Of a DNA stretch of 64,000 nucleotides, positions 1 through 10,100 are shown piece after piece. This DNA is from Chitinophagaceae bacterium (GTDB lineage Bacteria > Bacteroidota > Bacteroidia > Chitinophagales > Chitinophagaceae): contig CP065012.1 in the NCBI GenBank assembly GCA_016699815.1, forward strand, positions 2,519,001 to 2,583,000, given 5' to 3'. The notes under the pieces are model-generated. The model was not told the DNA's origin and did no database searches. It saw only the letters and a program-made list of their open reading frames with translations. Both the position numbers and the translations under genes were made by a program. Numbering within the stretch: the stretch's first letter is position 1; every line of letters begins with the position of its first letter.

Positions 1-34
1 GCTATCCTTATTCTGTTTCATTAAAAAGATAAAT

Positions 35-1447
35 ATGTTATCAAGAAAAAAATTTATTGCACAATCAGGTATGTTAGCTGCCGGTATTGCTATGCGGCCA
101 TCGTTGGCATTTGCCAATAATTTTGAAACAAAGCGTCCACCATTGGCTTACAGGAAATTTACCAGTGAAGCCGTAGAAGCAACTATTGTGGGCATGAAGA
201 AAAAAATTACCGACCCTGAACTTGCCTGGCTTTTTGAAAATTGTTTTCCTAATACTTTAGATACCACCGTAGAGTTTGAAATGATAGAGAGCAAGCCGGA
301 TACTTATGTAATAACCGGCGATATAGATGCCATGTGGTTGCGGGACAGTACTGCACAGGTGTGGCCATACCTGCCTTTTATTAAAAATGATGCAAAGCTT
401 CGGGAGTTAATTGAAGGCGTAATTAACCGCCAGAAAAAATGCATCATACTCGATCCTTATGCCAATGCTTTTTATAAAGATGTAAATAAAATAAGTGAGT
501 GGAAAAGCGACCTTACTAAAATGCAACCGGGCATTCATGAACGTAAATGGGAGATAGATTCTTTGTGTTATCCCATTCGCCTGGCGTACCGCTATTGGAA
601 AACGAGTGGCGATATAAAAGTTTTTGATGCAGATTGGAAACAATGTATAAAACTTACTTTGCAAACATTTAAAGAGCAGCAACGCAAACACGGAGATGGG
701 CCTTACAGCTTTCAGCGAACCACCGCCTGGGCTACAGATGGCGTACCTCTTGCAGGCTATGGTTACCCGGTAAAACCTGTGGGTTTAATTTGTTCTACTT
801 TTCGGCCAAGTGATGATGCAACCCTATTTTCATTTTTAGTGCCTTCAAATTTCTTTGCCGTTGTATCTTTAAAACAGTCAGCAGAAATATTAAATGCTGT
901 ATATAAAGATGCGGCAATGGCCAATGAATGTTTATCACTTGCTAAGGAAGTAGAAAAGGCGTTACAGCAATATGCCATTATCCATCACCAGCAATATGGT
1001 AAAATTTATGCCTTTGAAGTAAACGGCTTTGGTAGCTTTAATTTAATGGACGATGCCAATGTGCCGAGTTTATTATCATTGCCGTATTTGAATGCGGTAA
1101 AAAGCAACGACCCGATTTATGTAAACACCCGTAAATATTTATTGTCTGCCAACAATCCTTTTTTCTTTAAAGGAAAGGCTGCCGAAGGTATTGGCGGGCC
1201 ACATGCAGGCATGTTTATGATATGGCCGCTAAGCATTACCATGCGTGGGCTTACGAGTAACCATGCACCTGAAATTAAAAAATGTATTCATTTTTTAAAA
1301 ACTACGCATGGTGGCACAGGTTTTATTCATGAATCATTTTATAAAGATGATGCCAGTAAATTTACCCGTAAATGGTTTGCATGGGCCAATACTTTATTTG
1401 GTGAATTTTTAATGCATGTAGCAGAGAAACATCCAGCCTTATTGTAA
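35..1447 (+). CDS. GH125 exo-alpha-1,6-mannosidase (DUF1237), secreted
   Basis: A 470-residue protein of the GH125 family, metal-independent enzymes that release terminal alpha-1,6-mannose from N-glycan or mannan chains. The N-terminus (residues 1-28) is a signal with an RKKF start followed by a hydrophobic stretch, so export to the periplasm is likely. Family hallmarks are MWLRDSTAQVWPYLPF (100-115), the FRPSDDAT segment (257-263) and HESFYKDD (432-439) near the C-terminus. Length is normal for the family. The gene ends 9 bp before the convergent PepSY gene; what lies upstream is outside the window. It is not in the minus-strand glycan locus at 28-61 kb but would complement its beta-mannosidase. 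Family assignment is secure; the exact substrate is inferred. Confidence 0.9.
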   Translation: MLSRKKFIAQSGMLAAGIAMRPSLAFANNFETKRPPLAYRKFTSEAVEATIVGMKKKITDPELAWLFENCFPNTLDTTVEFEMIESKPDTYVITGDIDAMWLRDSTAQVWPYLPFIKNDAKLRELIEGVINRQKKCIILDPYANAFYKDVNKISEWKSDLTKMQPGIHERKWEIDSLCYPIRLAYRYWKTSGDIKVFDADWKQCIKLTLQTFKEQQRKHGDGPYSFQRTTAWATDGVPLAGYGYPVKPVGLICSTFRPSDDATLFSFLVPSNFFAVVSLKQSAEILNAVYKDAAMANECLSLAKEVEKALQQYAIIHHQQYGKIYAFEVNGFGSFNLMDDANVPSLLSLPYLNAVKSNDPIYVNTRKYLLSANNPFFFKGKAAEGIGGPHAGMFMIWPLSITMRGLTSNHAPEIKKCIHFLKTTHGGTGFIHESFYKDDASKFTRKWFAWANTLFGEFLMHVAEKHPALL

Positions 1448-1456
1448 CGATAATAT

Positions 1457-2683
1457 TTAAGCAATTGCTTCCTTAAGTTTTGGTTTCCTTTTCTTCTTCA
1501 TTTTATTTAACCAGATCAACGTGCCGGTTACAGGAAGGGTAGTGGCTATGAGGCAGGCAAGAAAATAAATGAGTTTTGTAAAGGTTCCATATACATTTCC
1601 CACATGAATGGCTTTGATGGAACCGGCAATTCTTTCGTTGAATGATCTTTCTTTGAAAATATCTTTCTTTAATACATTTCCGGTGTATTGATCTATTGTA
1701 AGCCTGTCCCCAGCCGCAGGTGCAAAAAAACCAGTTTTTGTTTTAGCGATTACAGCGGTTGAAGCTGAGTCTGCCGGAAAAGAAATGGAATAATTGCCCT
1801 GGTATGGTAATGTTTGACTGGCAACTTTTATATAATCGGCAATAGATAATCCTGTACTATTTACTGCAGAAGATAACGTAGATTGAATGGGTTTTTCTTT
1901 AGGTGCATCTTTGGGTTTATAAGTTCCCAGTGTTTTTTGCATGCCTGTCCGGTACCAGTCAAATGACCATTGCGGCCCGGTAAGGCCCATCAGCAGCAAA
2001 AAGAATAAAGCATAAAAGGCAAGTGAATTGTGCAGGTCATGATTTATTCTTTTCCATCCTGCATTCCATTTTATTTTTAAACCCTGCTTCCAGGCTTTTA
2101 TTTTTTGAGGGAACCATATAATCATTCCGGTGATGCAGCCTAAAGTAAACAGGATGGTAGCCCAGCCATTAATCATTCTGCCTAATTCAAGGTTGGTCAT
2201 GCTTTTGAAAATAGGTTTCTCAATTTTATCGAGCAGCAACCAGCGATGCAGGCTGAACATGATTCCCATAAATTCTTTGGTTTCGCTTTTATCTTTTGAT
2301 GTTCCTGTTATTATGCCTGTGTAAGGATTTACAAAATAACCAATGCCGCCGCGGCTTTCATCGCCTTTCTTTTTTACATTAAACTGGTAGGTTCTTTTCA
2401 AATCGGCAGGTATGGAAACACTGGTTATTTTTCCCCCGGATGCTTCTTCAATTTTTTGAATCAGTGAATCAGCCGGTATGCGTTCTTTGCCTGCAATAGG
2501 ATTTACTTTATACAATTGCGGAGCTGCCCATTCTGTCAACTCTGTGTTAAATACATACACGGTGCCGCTAAAACAAACCACAATGACAACAAGACCGCTT
2601 GCAAGCCCAAGCCAGAGATGAATATCATTGAATAATTTTCTTACGCTTTGCCAGCTTGTTTTTTGCAGGGAAGTTTTAGCCAT
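1457..2683 (-). CDS. PepSY-associated transmembrane protein (iron-uptake type)
   Basis: A 408-residue inner-membrane protein of the PepSY_TM family. Four membrane segments are visible: about 27-48, 170-192, 217-238 and 373-396. The large loop between helices 1 and 2, and that between 3 and 4, carry PepSY-like periplasmic sequence. Histidines in NDIHLWLG and NHDLHNSLAFY sit next to helices 1 and 3, as in members thought to act in reductive iron release. It follows the siderophore-type receptor gene by 73 bp on the same strand, so the two probably form one iron-acquisition operon. The molecular activity is inferred from family context, not shown. Confidence 0.8.
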   Translation of the reverse strand: MAKTSLQKTSWQSVRKLFNDIHLWLGLASGLVVIVVCFSGTVYVFNTELTEWAAPQLYKVNPIAGKERIPADSLIQKIEEASGGKITSVSIPADLKRTYQFNVKKKGDESRGGIGYFVNPYTGIITGTSKDKSETKEFMGIMFSLHRWLLLDKIEKPIFKSMTNLELGRMINGWATILFTLGCITGMIIWFPQKIKAWKQGLKIKWNAGWKRINHDLHNSLAFYALFFLLLMGLTGPQWSFDWYRTGMQKTLGTYKPKDAPKEKPIQSTLSSAVNSTGLSIADYIKVASQTLPYQGNYSISFPADSASTAVIAKTKTGFFAPAAGDRLTIDQYTGNVLKKDIFKERSFNERIAGSIKAIHVGNVYGTFTKLIYFLACLIATTLPVTGTLIWLNKMKKKRKPKLKEAIA

Positions 2684-2756
2684 TTTGTTTATTATTTTTT
2701 ACAGCAAAAGGGATCGGTATTAATCCGTCCCTTTTGTAAATATTAATTTTGTTTTA

Positions 2757-5192
2757 TTAAAACTTATACGCAACGGTTGCTATAAACAGCCGTGGCGGTA
2801 TGGGGTTGATACTATAATTTTCGTGTACGTAATAATTATAGGTATTGGTTAAGTTAGAAATTTTTGCCAGCAAAGAAAATCTTTTTATGTTGTACCCGGC
2901 AGAAATATCTACGGTTGTAAAACCATCAACAGGTATTAATCTTGAATAATTTTGCGATTGCTGAATGGTATTGTTCCATCCGCCAAAGCGGTTGCCTACA
3001 TAAAATGCCGAAACTCCTATTTTCAATCCATTTAATTTGCCCCTGCTGAAAGTATAAAAAATGGTTCCGTTTGCTGTATGCGCCGGTGTGTTAACGAGGC
3101 GTTCACCTTGTACATAACTTCCTTTATTGCCCGGGGTTTTTGTATAGTGCATATCATTATAACTATATCCTGCAATAACAGAGAGTCCTTTTAGGAAATT
3201 AGCCATTACATCCAATTCAATTCCATTGCTGCTGGTTTGCCCTGTAAGTTCTTTCAGGTTGCTGTTGCTATTGGGGTTTCCGTCTTTATCAAACTGTGCT
3301 GTTTGCGCCAGGTTGTTATTGATGATTTTGTAAGCGGTTACATTTACCGTTAGTTTTCCATTAAAGAAAATATTTTTTACACCCAGTTCATACTGGTCAA
3401 TAATGGATGGAGGTAAGGTATTGTTATAAATATCCAATCCGGTATTTACAGAGAATGAATTGGAATAACTTGCAAACAGTGATACATTTTGTTTATAGCG
3501 GTAAACAATACCTACTCTTGGAGAAAATGCATTTGCCGATGCAGATTTTCCTTTAGCTATGGAATCATTTTTTTGCAAATAAGTTGTGCTGTTGGATGGT
3601 GATTCCTGCAACGACCAGCGAACACCTGCCAATAATTTTATTTTTGGTGTAAGGCTTATTAAATCCTGTACATAAGCGCCAAATCGGTTTACAGGCGTTT
3701 CAACTAATGTAACACGATTTGCTAAAGGGATATCGGTGCGTTGTATAAATTTGTTGAGATCGAGAATGTTGATGGTATCATAAATTTTTCCCTGTACATC
3801 GTAGTTGTAAGTATTGGTGATGTAATGATCGGCATCGGCGCCAGCCAGTAAAATATGTTCTACTTTACCTGTTTTAAACTGGCCATTCAGGTTTACCTGC
3901 CCGGTAAAATATTTTTCTTTGGTATCTACTCTTCCCAATGGTCTTGCCCAGGTTCCCGGTTGTGGATAATATAATGCCTGTATTCTTTCTACCGAAAAAT
4001 AATCCCGTTTGTATTGCTGAAAAGATAAAACCGAGTTCAATTTCCAGTTTTGGTAAAATGAGTGATTGAAAGTAGCCGAAGCTGTTGTTTGAATAGTTGT
4101 ATTGTATTGCCAGTTTGTACCCATAAATCTTGACCTTGGCACAGCAGCAATTGAAGCCGGACGAATTCCTTTTGCGGAATCATTTAATGTGCCGGTTCCA
4201 AAATCGGGAGTAAACTCATGTTTCAGAAAATCGCCTTCCACAATCAGTTCGGAACGATTGCCTATTTTAAAAAGTAAAGAAGGATTAATATAATACCGTT
4301 TTGAAGAAACCTGGTTACGGTAACTGTCTGCCGATTCAATAGTACCGTTTATACGATAAGCTATTTTATTGTTTAACGGTCCGTAAATATCAATTACAGG
4401 TTTGATGAGATTGTAACTTCCAGCTCTCAAGCTTACTTCTCCGCCAAATACAAACTTTGGTTTTTTGGTAATCATATTTAAAATACCACCCGGAGCCACA
4501 TTGCCATAAAGAATAGCAGCGCTGCCTTTTAATACTTCCACACTTTCCAACGAACTTACTTCGGGCATAGCGCCGGAGTTTACTCTTGATCCGTTCTTAA
4601 ACATGTTGGTAGAGGAAAAACTATAACCCCTTGCATAAAAACTTTCCTGTGTACTGGCCCTTGTGGTGCCAAGATAAACACCGTTTACATTTTTAATTAC
4701 ATCACTCAACCGTTGCGCCTGCTGATTTTTAATAGTGGCTTCACTCACTGTTACTACCGCCTGCGGAAGATCCATTGGTTTGATGGGCAGCTTGCCTACG
4801 GTTACTGGTTTTTCATTTACTGACCGGTTTGTGGAAACAATAATTTCTGTTAGTTCCGTTTCATTTTCCACTAAAGTAAAATCAATGGCGCTGGTTTTAT
4901 TATTTAAAATGGACACCGATTTTTGTATAGTGTGTAAACCTACAAAAGAAACGATAATATGATATGTTCCCTGGGGAATATGGGTTAACAGGTAAGAACC
5001 ATCCTCCTTGGTTACAGTTACTTTTTTTGTTTCTTTAATTTGAATGTATACTTCTGCAGCCGGTTTGCCTTCTTTGGTTTTAATAAACCCTGTTAAATTT
5101 CCCGTTTGTGCCTGGGTAGCAAAAGAGATAAAAAGTAGAACAGTTATGGGTAATATTTTATTTGTGCTGATTGATTTGTATATAAACCTCAT
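2757..5192 (-). CDS. TonB-dependent siderophore receptor with CarboxypepD_reg-like N-terminus
   Basis: An 811-residue outer-membrane receptor. Residues 1-28 form a signal peptide ending in TQAQ. Residues 30-115 are a carboxypeptidase-regulatory-like beta-sandwich (GNLTGFIKTKEGKPAAEVY onwards), typical of Bacteroidota receptors. The plug domain spans about 135-245 (LPQAVVTVSE, then LKGSAAILYGNVAPGGILN), and a beta-barrel runs to a terminal aromatic residue (VAYKF). The plug style and the PepSY gene behind it point to ferric-siderophore import. A perfect 13-bp palindrome lies about 60 bp upstream of the start. The ligand cannot be read from sequence. Confidence 0.9.
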   Translation of the reverse strand: MRFIYKSISTNKILPITVLLFISFATQAQTGNLTGFIKTKEGKPAAEVYIQIKETKKVTVTKEDGSYLLTHIPQGTYHIIVSFVGLHTIQKSVSILNNKTSAIDFTLVENETELTEIIVSTNRSVNEKPVTVGKLPIKPMDLPQAVVTVSEATIKNQQAQRLSDVIKNVNGVYLGTTRASTQESFYARGYSFSSTNMFKNGSRVNSGAMPEVSSLESVEVLKGSAAILYGNVAPGGILNMITKKPKFVFGGEVSLRAGSYNLIKPVIDIYGPLNNKIAYRINGTIESADSYRNQVSSKRYYINPSLLFKIGNRSELIVEGDFLKHEFTPDFGTGTLNDSAKGIRPASIAAVPRSRFMGTNWQYNTTIQTTASATFNHSFYQNWKLNSVLSFQQYKRDYFSVERIQALYYPQPGTWARPLGRVDTKEKYFTGQVNLNGQFKTGKVEHILLAGADADHYITNTYNYDVQGKIYDTINILDLNKFIQRTDIPLANRVTLVETPVNRFGAYVQDLISLTPKIKLLAGVRWSLQESPSNSTTYLQKNDSIAKGKSASANAFSPRVGIVYRYKQNVSLFASYSNSFSVNTGLDIYNNTLPPSIIDQYELGVKNIFFNGKLTVNVTAYKIINNNLAQTAQFDKDGNPNSNSNLKELTGQTSSNGIELDVMANFLKGLSVIAGYSYNDMHYTKTPGNKGSYVQGERLVNTPAHTANGTIFYTFSRGKLNGLKIGVSAFYVGNRFGGWNNTIQQSQNYSRLIPVDGFTTVDISAGYNIKRFSLLAKISNLTNTYNYYVHENYSINPIPPRLFIATVAYKF

Positions 5193-5253
5193 AAACTTTA
5201 TTTGTTTGGAAGCAAAGAAAGTAAAGGGTTTTTTTGTAGCAATACGCTAACGG

Positions 5254-5266
5254 GAAACTCAGTTTC
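5254..5266. promoter_or_regulatory. Palindrome upstream of the siderophore receptor gene
   Basis: GAAACTCAGTTTC is a perfect inverted repeat (6-bp arms, one central base). On the minus strand downstream of it, a TTG followed 19 bp later by TTTCTTTG fits the Bacteroidota -33/-7 promoter pattern with one -7 mismatch. The palindrome would lie just upstream of that -33 element. It could be an iron-responsive operator, but no regulator is identified. Confidence 0.3.
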
Positions 5267-5451
5267 GCAAATGGGAAATATGAAAATATTATATTTTTTT
5301 TAGTGATGACAGTGCAGGGAAGGCATTTTATGATTTACGCTAAAAAAGAGAAGCGTTCTGCTTTAAAATATGGCTTCAGCTATTGACCAGGCTAACAATT
5401 GAGGAGTTTAGAAAGGCATTTAAAACTAAAACTAAATTGTACCTTTATACT

Positions 5452-5754
5452 ATGCCAAACAAAGCAAAACCCATATTTGATAAACGCATTTTTTGGGATG
5501 TAGTATTTGAAAACATTGATTACGATGCCAAAGCAAATTTTGTAATAGAACGTGTTTTTGAGCGAGGCGATGTGGACGATATTCGCAATTGTCGCCGTTA
5601 TTATGGCGATGAAAAAGTAACCACCGCATTATTAAATGCAAAATTTTTACCAGAAACCAGGATGTACCTGGCAAGTGCAGTAATTAACCGGCCGTTAAAA
5701 GATTTTAGATGCTATACGTTAAGACAGTTAAACCCAGAGCTATTTCCGTATTAA
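5452..5754 (+). CDS. DUF6922-type small protein, probable partner of the AbiEii toxin
   Basis: A 100-residue soluble protein. The sequence KRIFWDVVFENIDYDAKANF, then VIERVFERGDVDDI and RRYYGDEKV matches the DUF6922 pattern as I recall it (a FWD block, ERV-ERG, RYYG). The ATG at 5452 was chosen because similarity starts right after it and a TACCTTTA box (7 of 8 matches to TAnnTTTG) ends 4 bp upstream, suggesting a leaderless or near-leaderless mRNA. An in-frame TTG at 5383 would add 23 atypical residues. The 3' end overlaps the AbiEii-like gene by 46 bp, so the two are translationally coupled. It occupies the antitoxin position, but antitoxin activity is inferred from context only. Confidence 0.75.
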   Translation: MPNKAKPIFDKRIFWDVVFENIDYDAKANFVIERVFERGDVDDIRNCRRYYGDEKVTTALLNAKFLPETRMYLASAVINRPLKDFRCYTLRQLNPELFPY

Positions 5755-6335
5755 AGGAATTGATGGCAATGCCGGAATTGGAGAACTTTTCTTTAGTTGG
5801 CGGCACAGCTTTATCACTTATATATGGACACCGTATGTCTGTGGATTTAGATTTATTCTGTAACAAGCCGTTTGAGAATAGCGCAATAACTGAATCACTT
5901 AAAGGTAAATTTCAAGAAAAATTTGTAGTGGAAGAAAAACAACCTCGTTTTGGTATTTTTGGATATATAGATGAGGTAAAAATTGATATTATCCGACATC
6001 CTCATCCCTTAATAAGGCCCGAAACTACCCAGGAGGGCATTCGTTTTTTTTCTACCGAAGATATTATTGCCATGAAAGTGCAAGCCATCCTAGGCCGTGG
6101 TAAAAAGAAAGACTTTTGGGATATTGCCGAGCTGCTAAAACATTTTACGGTAAAAGATTTTATACAATTTCATAAAGAAAAATACAGCACTCAAAATTTA
6201 CTCATCACCGTACCACAAGCCATCACTTTTTTTGCAGATGCAGAAGAAAGCGAAGCTCCCATAAGCCTAAAAAAACAAACCTGGGAAAGTGTGCAGGCTT
6301 TTATACAAAATAAGGTGAGGGAGTATTTGGTGTAG
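5709..6335 (+). CDS. AbiEii/AbiGii-family nucleotidyltransferase toxin
   Basis: A 208-residue protein of the nucleotidyltransferase AbiEii family. The signature lies in residues 29-50: SLVGGTALSLIYGHR followed by SVDLDLF, the GG-T/S and DxD metal-binding motif of minimal nucleotidyltransferases. The later block MKVQAILGRGKKKDFWDIAE (about 119-138) is the conserved family motif with its KD-WDI core. Characterised relatives are toxins that modify tRNA acceptor ends and act in phage abortive infection as type IV-like systems. Here the upstream partner is a DUF6922 protein, not an AbiEi antitoxin. Toxin activity is inferred from the family. Confidence 0.85.
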   Translation: MLYVKTVKPRAISVLKELMAMPELENFSLVGGTALSLIYGHRMSVDLDLFCNKPFENSAITESLKGKFQEKFVVEEKQPRFGIFGYIDEVKIDIIRHPHPLIRPETTQEGIRFFSTEDIIAMKVQAILGRGKKKDFWDIAELLKHFTVKDFIQFHKEKYSTQNLLITVPQAITFFADAEESEAPISLKKQTWESVQAFIQNKVREYLV

Positions 6336-6452
6336 AGAAACTTATTGTTTTTTTCGGAGTTAGGTTATGCCTTAAACTGTTGTACAGGTTTAATAAGGAT
6401 GGATGGCTCCCAAACATATTTTAGCTAAAGATTAAAAGGATACTACAGTATC

Positions 6453-6950
6453 TTACGGTGTAGAAAAGTTTTTTACAGGAATATCCTCAAATATTCCCTG
6501 AATTTTAAAGCCACCAATGTTAACACTGAATTTACCGGAAATTACATTGCCAATTATTTTTGTAATCGTTATTTCACCCATATTGTTTTCAATATCTCCC
6601 TGGTTTGCACTTATATTTTGTTGAAGCCCGGAGTGGTTATACCAATTAGCAGTAACATTATTTTTATATGGCTCGTTATAATTTTGCTTATCACAACAAC
6701 CCACTGGATAGTTGTCTACTTTTTTGCCAACTATTTCAATACCAAAACTATTAAACCTGCCCGTTTTATTCATTGATGGAAGAGCGGCACTTATTTGAAT
6801 CCAATCCATTCTATATTCGGCAATAACAGTATTCTCTTTTTCAGTTTTTAAAATTGTAAAATTATTACCATTTATGTTGAAAGTTACTTTTTGCGCAAAA
6901 GAAATATGTGCAATTAGTATAAAACATATCAATAGGTTTACTTTTTTCAT
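6453..6950 (-). CDS. Small secreted protein of unknown function
   Basis: A 165-residue protein with a clear signal peptide (residues 1-19, ending ISFAQ). The mature part looks like a compact beta-rich domain; a KTGRFNSFGIEIVG segment and two adjacent cysteines (GCCDKQ, about 85-86) stand out. I do not recognise a family. It is the last gene of a minus-strand group with the 50-residue ORF and the metalloprotease. A GATACT-AC-AGTATC inverted repeat (6439-6452) abuts the stop codon and might mark the transcript end, but it lacks a U-run. Confidence 0.6.
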   Translation of the reverse strand: MKKVNLLICFILIAHISFAQKVTFNINGNNFTILKTEKENTVIAEYRMDWIQISAALPSMNKTGRFNSFGIEIVGKKVDNYPVGCCDKQNYNEPYKNNVTANWYNHSGLQQNISANQGDIENNMGEITITKIIGNVISGKFSVNIGGFKIQGIFEDIPVKNFSTP

Positions 6951-6978
6951 TTTTAAATTTTATACCATACAAAAAATT

Positions 6979-7131
6979 TCATTTTTCATACGTAGATAAA
7001 GCGGCTTTTAGGTTTTTTACTTGCTGAATCCATCTGGGTAAATCGGGGTTATTAGGGTCATTACAATATTTAATTAAATCGTTCAGCCTTCGAATTTCAG
7101 CCTCTATTTGTTGTTTTTCAGAAAATGACAT
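6979..7131 (-). CDS. 50-residue coiled-coil-like small ORF
   Basis: The frame starts with ATG at 7131, 8 bp after the stop codon of the metalloprotease gene, and encodes 50 residues starting MSFSEKQQIEAEIRRLNDLI and ending STYEK. It is highly charged and helical-looking (heptad-like spacing of I, L and V), with a central NPDLPRW turn, and has no signal peptide. It fits neatly between two same-strand genes with normal spacing and ordinary codon use, so it is probably real. Function is unknown. Confidence 0.5.
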   Translation of the reverse strand: MSFSEKQQIEAEIRRLNDLIKYCNDPNNPDLPRWIQQVKNLKAALSTYEK

Positions 7132-7139
7132 TTTGTGTT

Positions 7140-10100
7140 TTATTGTTTTATAAATTTGGTTTTAAACTGTCCGTTGTTTGTATCAAATACAGCAAGGTAA
7201 ATTGCATTTGAAATATTGCTTACATTAATCTGCACCAAATTGGCATTATTAAATTGCTGATTTATGACAAGCCTTCCTGATGCATCGTAAATAGAGACTG
7301 CATTTATTTTTATTTGGGCACTTTGGCTTTGTGCAAACAACAGTTGGCTGGCAGGGTTAGGATAAATAAGAATGATATTATTTGTAGATAATGGAGTAAG
7401 CAATACGGGAGTACTTGTATTGGTACAATTTTTAAAGGTTTCTGTTACGGTATAATTACCGTAAATTATCGGTAAATAATTATTACCATTCGCTCCGGCA
7501 ATTGGCTGCCCATCCTGATTCCATTGCCAAATAGCACCGGCATTTGCAGATATCGCATTAAGTATAAATCCATTTTTTTGAATAATGGGATTTACATGAA
7601 CTACTTCCAAAATTAACTGGTTACTTTGAATATTATTGGTGACTAAGCAACCCTCGCTGCTGGTTAGCACACAAGTAACCTCATCATTGTTTGCGGGGGT
7701 TTGCAGGTTGAAACTGGTTGTATTTGCGCCAGTATTAATTCCGTTTAGCCTCCACTGATAAATGGGATTTGTACCGGTATTGCTGGCCCATGCAGAGAAC
7801 TGAACATTTTGGCCGTTGCATAAAATATTATCTGCATCACTACTTGTTATACTTATTGTTGGGGTTAATAGTGGTTTCACTATTATTGATATCTGGTTGC
7901 TACTTATTGTGTTTAAAGAATAGCATCCGGTAGTAGGCGTAAGCAAAGTACAACTCACTATATCATTATTATTTAATGTACTACTAGTAAAAATATTACT
8001 ATTGCTACCCGAATTATTATTATTTACTTTCCATTGGTAAGTTGGGTTGGCAATGTTGCTGCTTGCTGTAAAAGTAACATTTGTACCGGCACAAATATTT
8101 GTTGCATTTGCAAAAATAGTTGCCGTTGGAATTACAATAGTATTAACGGTGACCTGTAGATTATTGCTACTTGCTGTAGCAAAATTAACACAAGCCAAAG
8201 AGGTAGTCATTACACAAGAAATAATATCGCCATTGGTTAAACTACTTGTAGAGAAATCATTTCCTGTGGCTATATTGATGCCATTTTTTTTCCATTGAAA
8301 GGATGGAGTAGCTCCTCCGTGAAGCGGGCTGGTAGTGAATGTTACAGTTTCTCCTGCACAAGAGTTTATTTTAGTAGTGGAAATGGTAAGTGCAGGTGAA
8401 AGTGGGTTGGTAACTTGCATGGTAATGCCGTTACTAGTAACAGCGCTTGTATTAAAACAACCTCCTGTGGCAGTTATAACGCAACTAATCGTATTGCCGT
8501 TTATAAGGTTATTATCTGTATAAATATTACTATTGTTGCCAACATTAACTCCATTTTTCTTCCACTGAAAATTTGCAGCAGTAGCATTGGTAGTAGCAGT
8601 AAAAGTTACTGGAACTCCGGCACAAATATTATTTGTTGATGCAGAGATGGATGCTGTTGGAGCCAAGTTTGCTAAGGTAAGTTGCCAATCACTCTGCGTA
8701 TAAGATACCCTTAATTTATCTACCCAACCTTTGAATCCATAAATCCCCCACCAATTCGAAGCATCTTGAAAGTTAGCGCCACCTAAAAAGCCATGCCCAT
8801 CATTTAGCGGAAAATTTACTGTTGTATTGGTAGCATATGTAGTACCATCTACCTTAATAATAGTTCCAGCAGTACCATAACTTACTGACACTACATGCCA
8901 TTCATTAAAACGGAAAGTTGTGGCAGTTGCAATTACATCTGAAAATGTATTTGCGGTTGAATTATATCTCCTAAAAGCAACTTTACCATCAGCATAACCT
9001 ACAATAAAACTAGATTTTGTTAAACCATTACTATCAATAGCAAAAAGAGTTGCACTTGTTGCATTACTACCACCAAAGGATGTATATCCATTTTGAACTT
9101 TAACTAGCATTTCTATTGTACCTTGTTTTGGCATCCACAATTGCTTGTCGTACCGAATAACAGGATATTCGTTATAAACCGGCGTAACCCCATTAAAATA
9201 AGACTCTCCATCGCAGTAGGTATTTTGATAAGTGACAAGGTTTGGGTTACCATTAGTAGTACCATTCATGTTATCTGTCCAAGAATTAAAAACAGGAATT
9301 TGCCGGCACTTTTGATTTGTTCCATTTATATTAGTAACAGTTAGGCAAACATTATATATACCATTAGCAGCATATGCATGTGTTGGATTTGCTATTGAAG
9401 AATTGAATCCATCACCAAAATCCCATGCATAAGAAGCGGCACATGTGCTTGAATTAATAAAATTTACAGATAACCCTGTTTTTGTAAAACTAAAATTCGA
9501 AATTGGTTCAGTAAGGGCTATTGTAATAGCATTACTTATAATATTATTAGCGGTAACACAACTAATTGATGAAGTTAAAACACAGGTAACAATATCATTA
9601 TGATTTAATGTAGCAGTGGAGAAAGTATTGGAATTTGCACCTGCATTTACACCATTTACTTTCCATTGATAAATGGGTGAATTACCACCGTTTGTTATTG
9701 TCGCATTAAAAGTGGTATTTGCACCGCCACATAAAACCGTGTTGTTTGAGGAAATTGAAATTGTTGGGGTTGGGCCTTGAAAGATTATACTGTTACTTGT
9801 TACATTGTTTTCAGTAGTACAACTCAAAGATGAAGTTAAAATGCAACTAATTGTATCATTGTTCCCTAAATTGACAGATGTAAAACTGTTGGAATTTGTT
9901 CCAACAGTTTGGCCATTTACTTTCCATTGAAAAATTGGAGTAGTTCCTCCATTACTAATTGTTGCAGCAAATGTTGCACTACATTGATTAGAAGCTGTTG
10001 TGACAATTGCAATAGTTGGCGTTGGCGGATTGCCGCCAATTGATTGTTTTACAATAATTGTTGGAACGCCTGTATTCGAATTAGGACAAATGTTAGTAAC

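Noticed and set aside
5383..5451. TTG start for the DUF6922 gene
   Set aside because: The added 23 residues are unlike the family, while the ATG at 5452 has a promoter-like box just in front.
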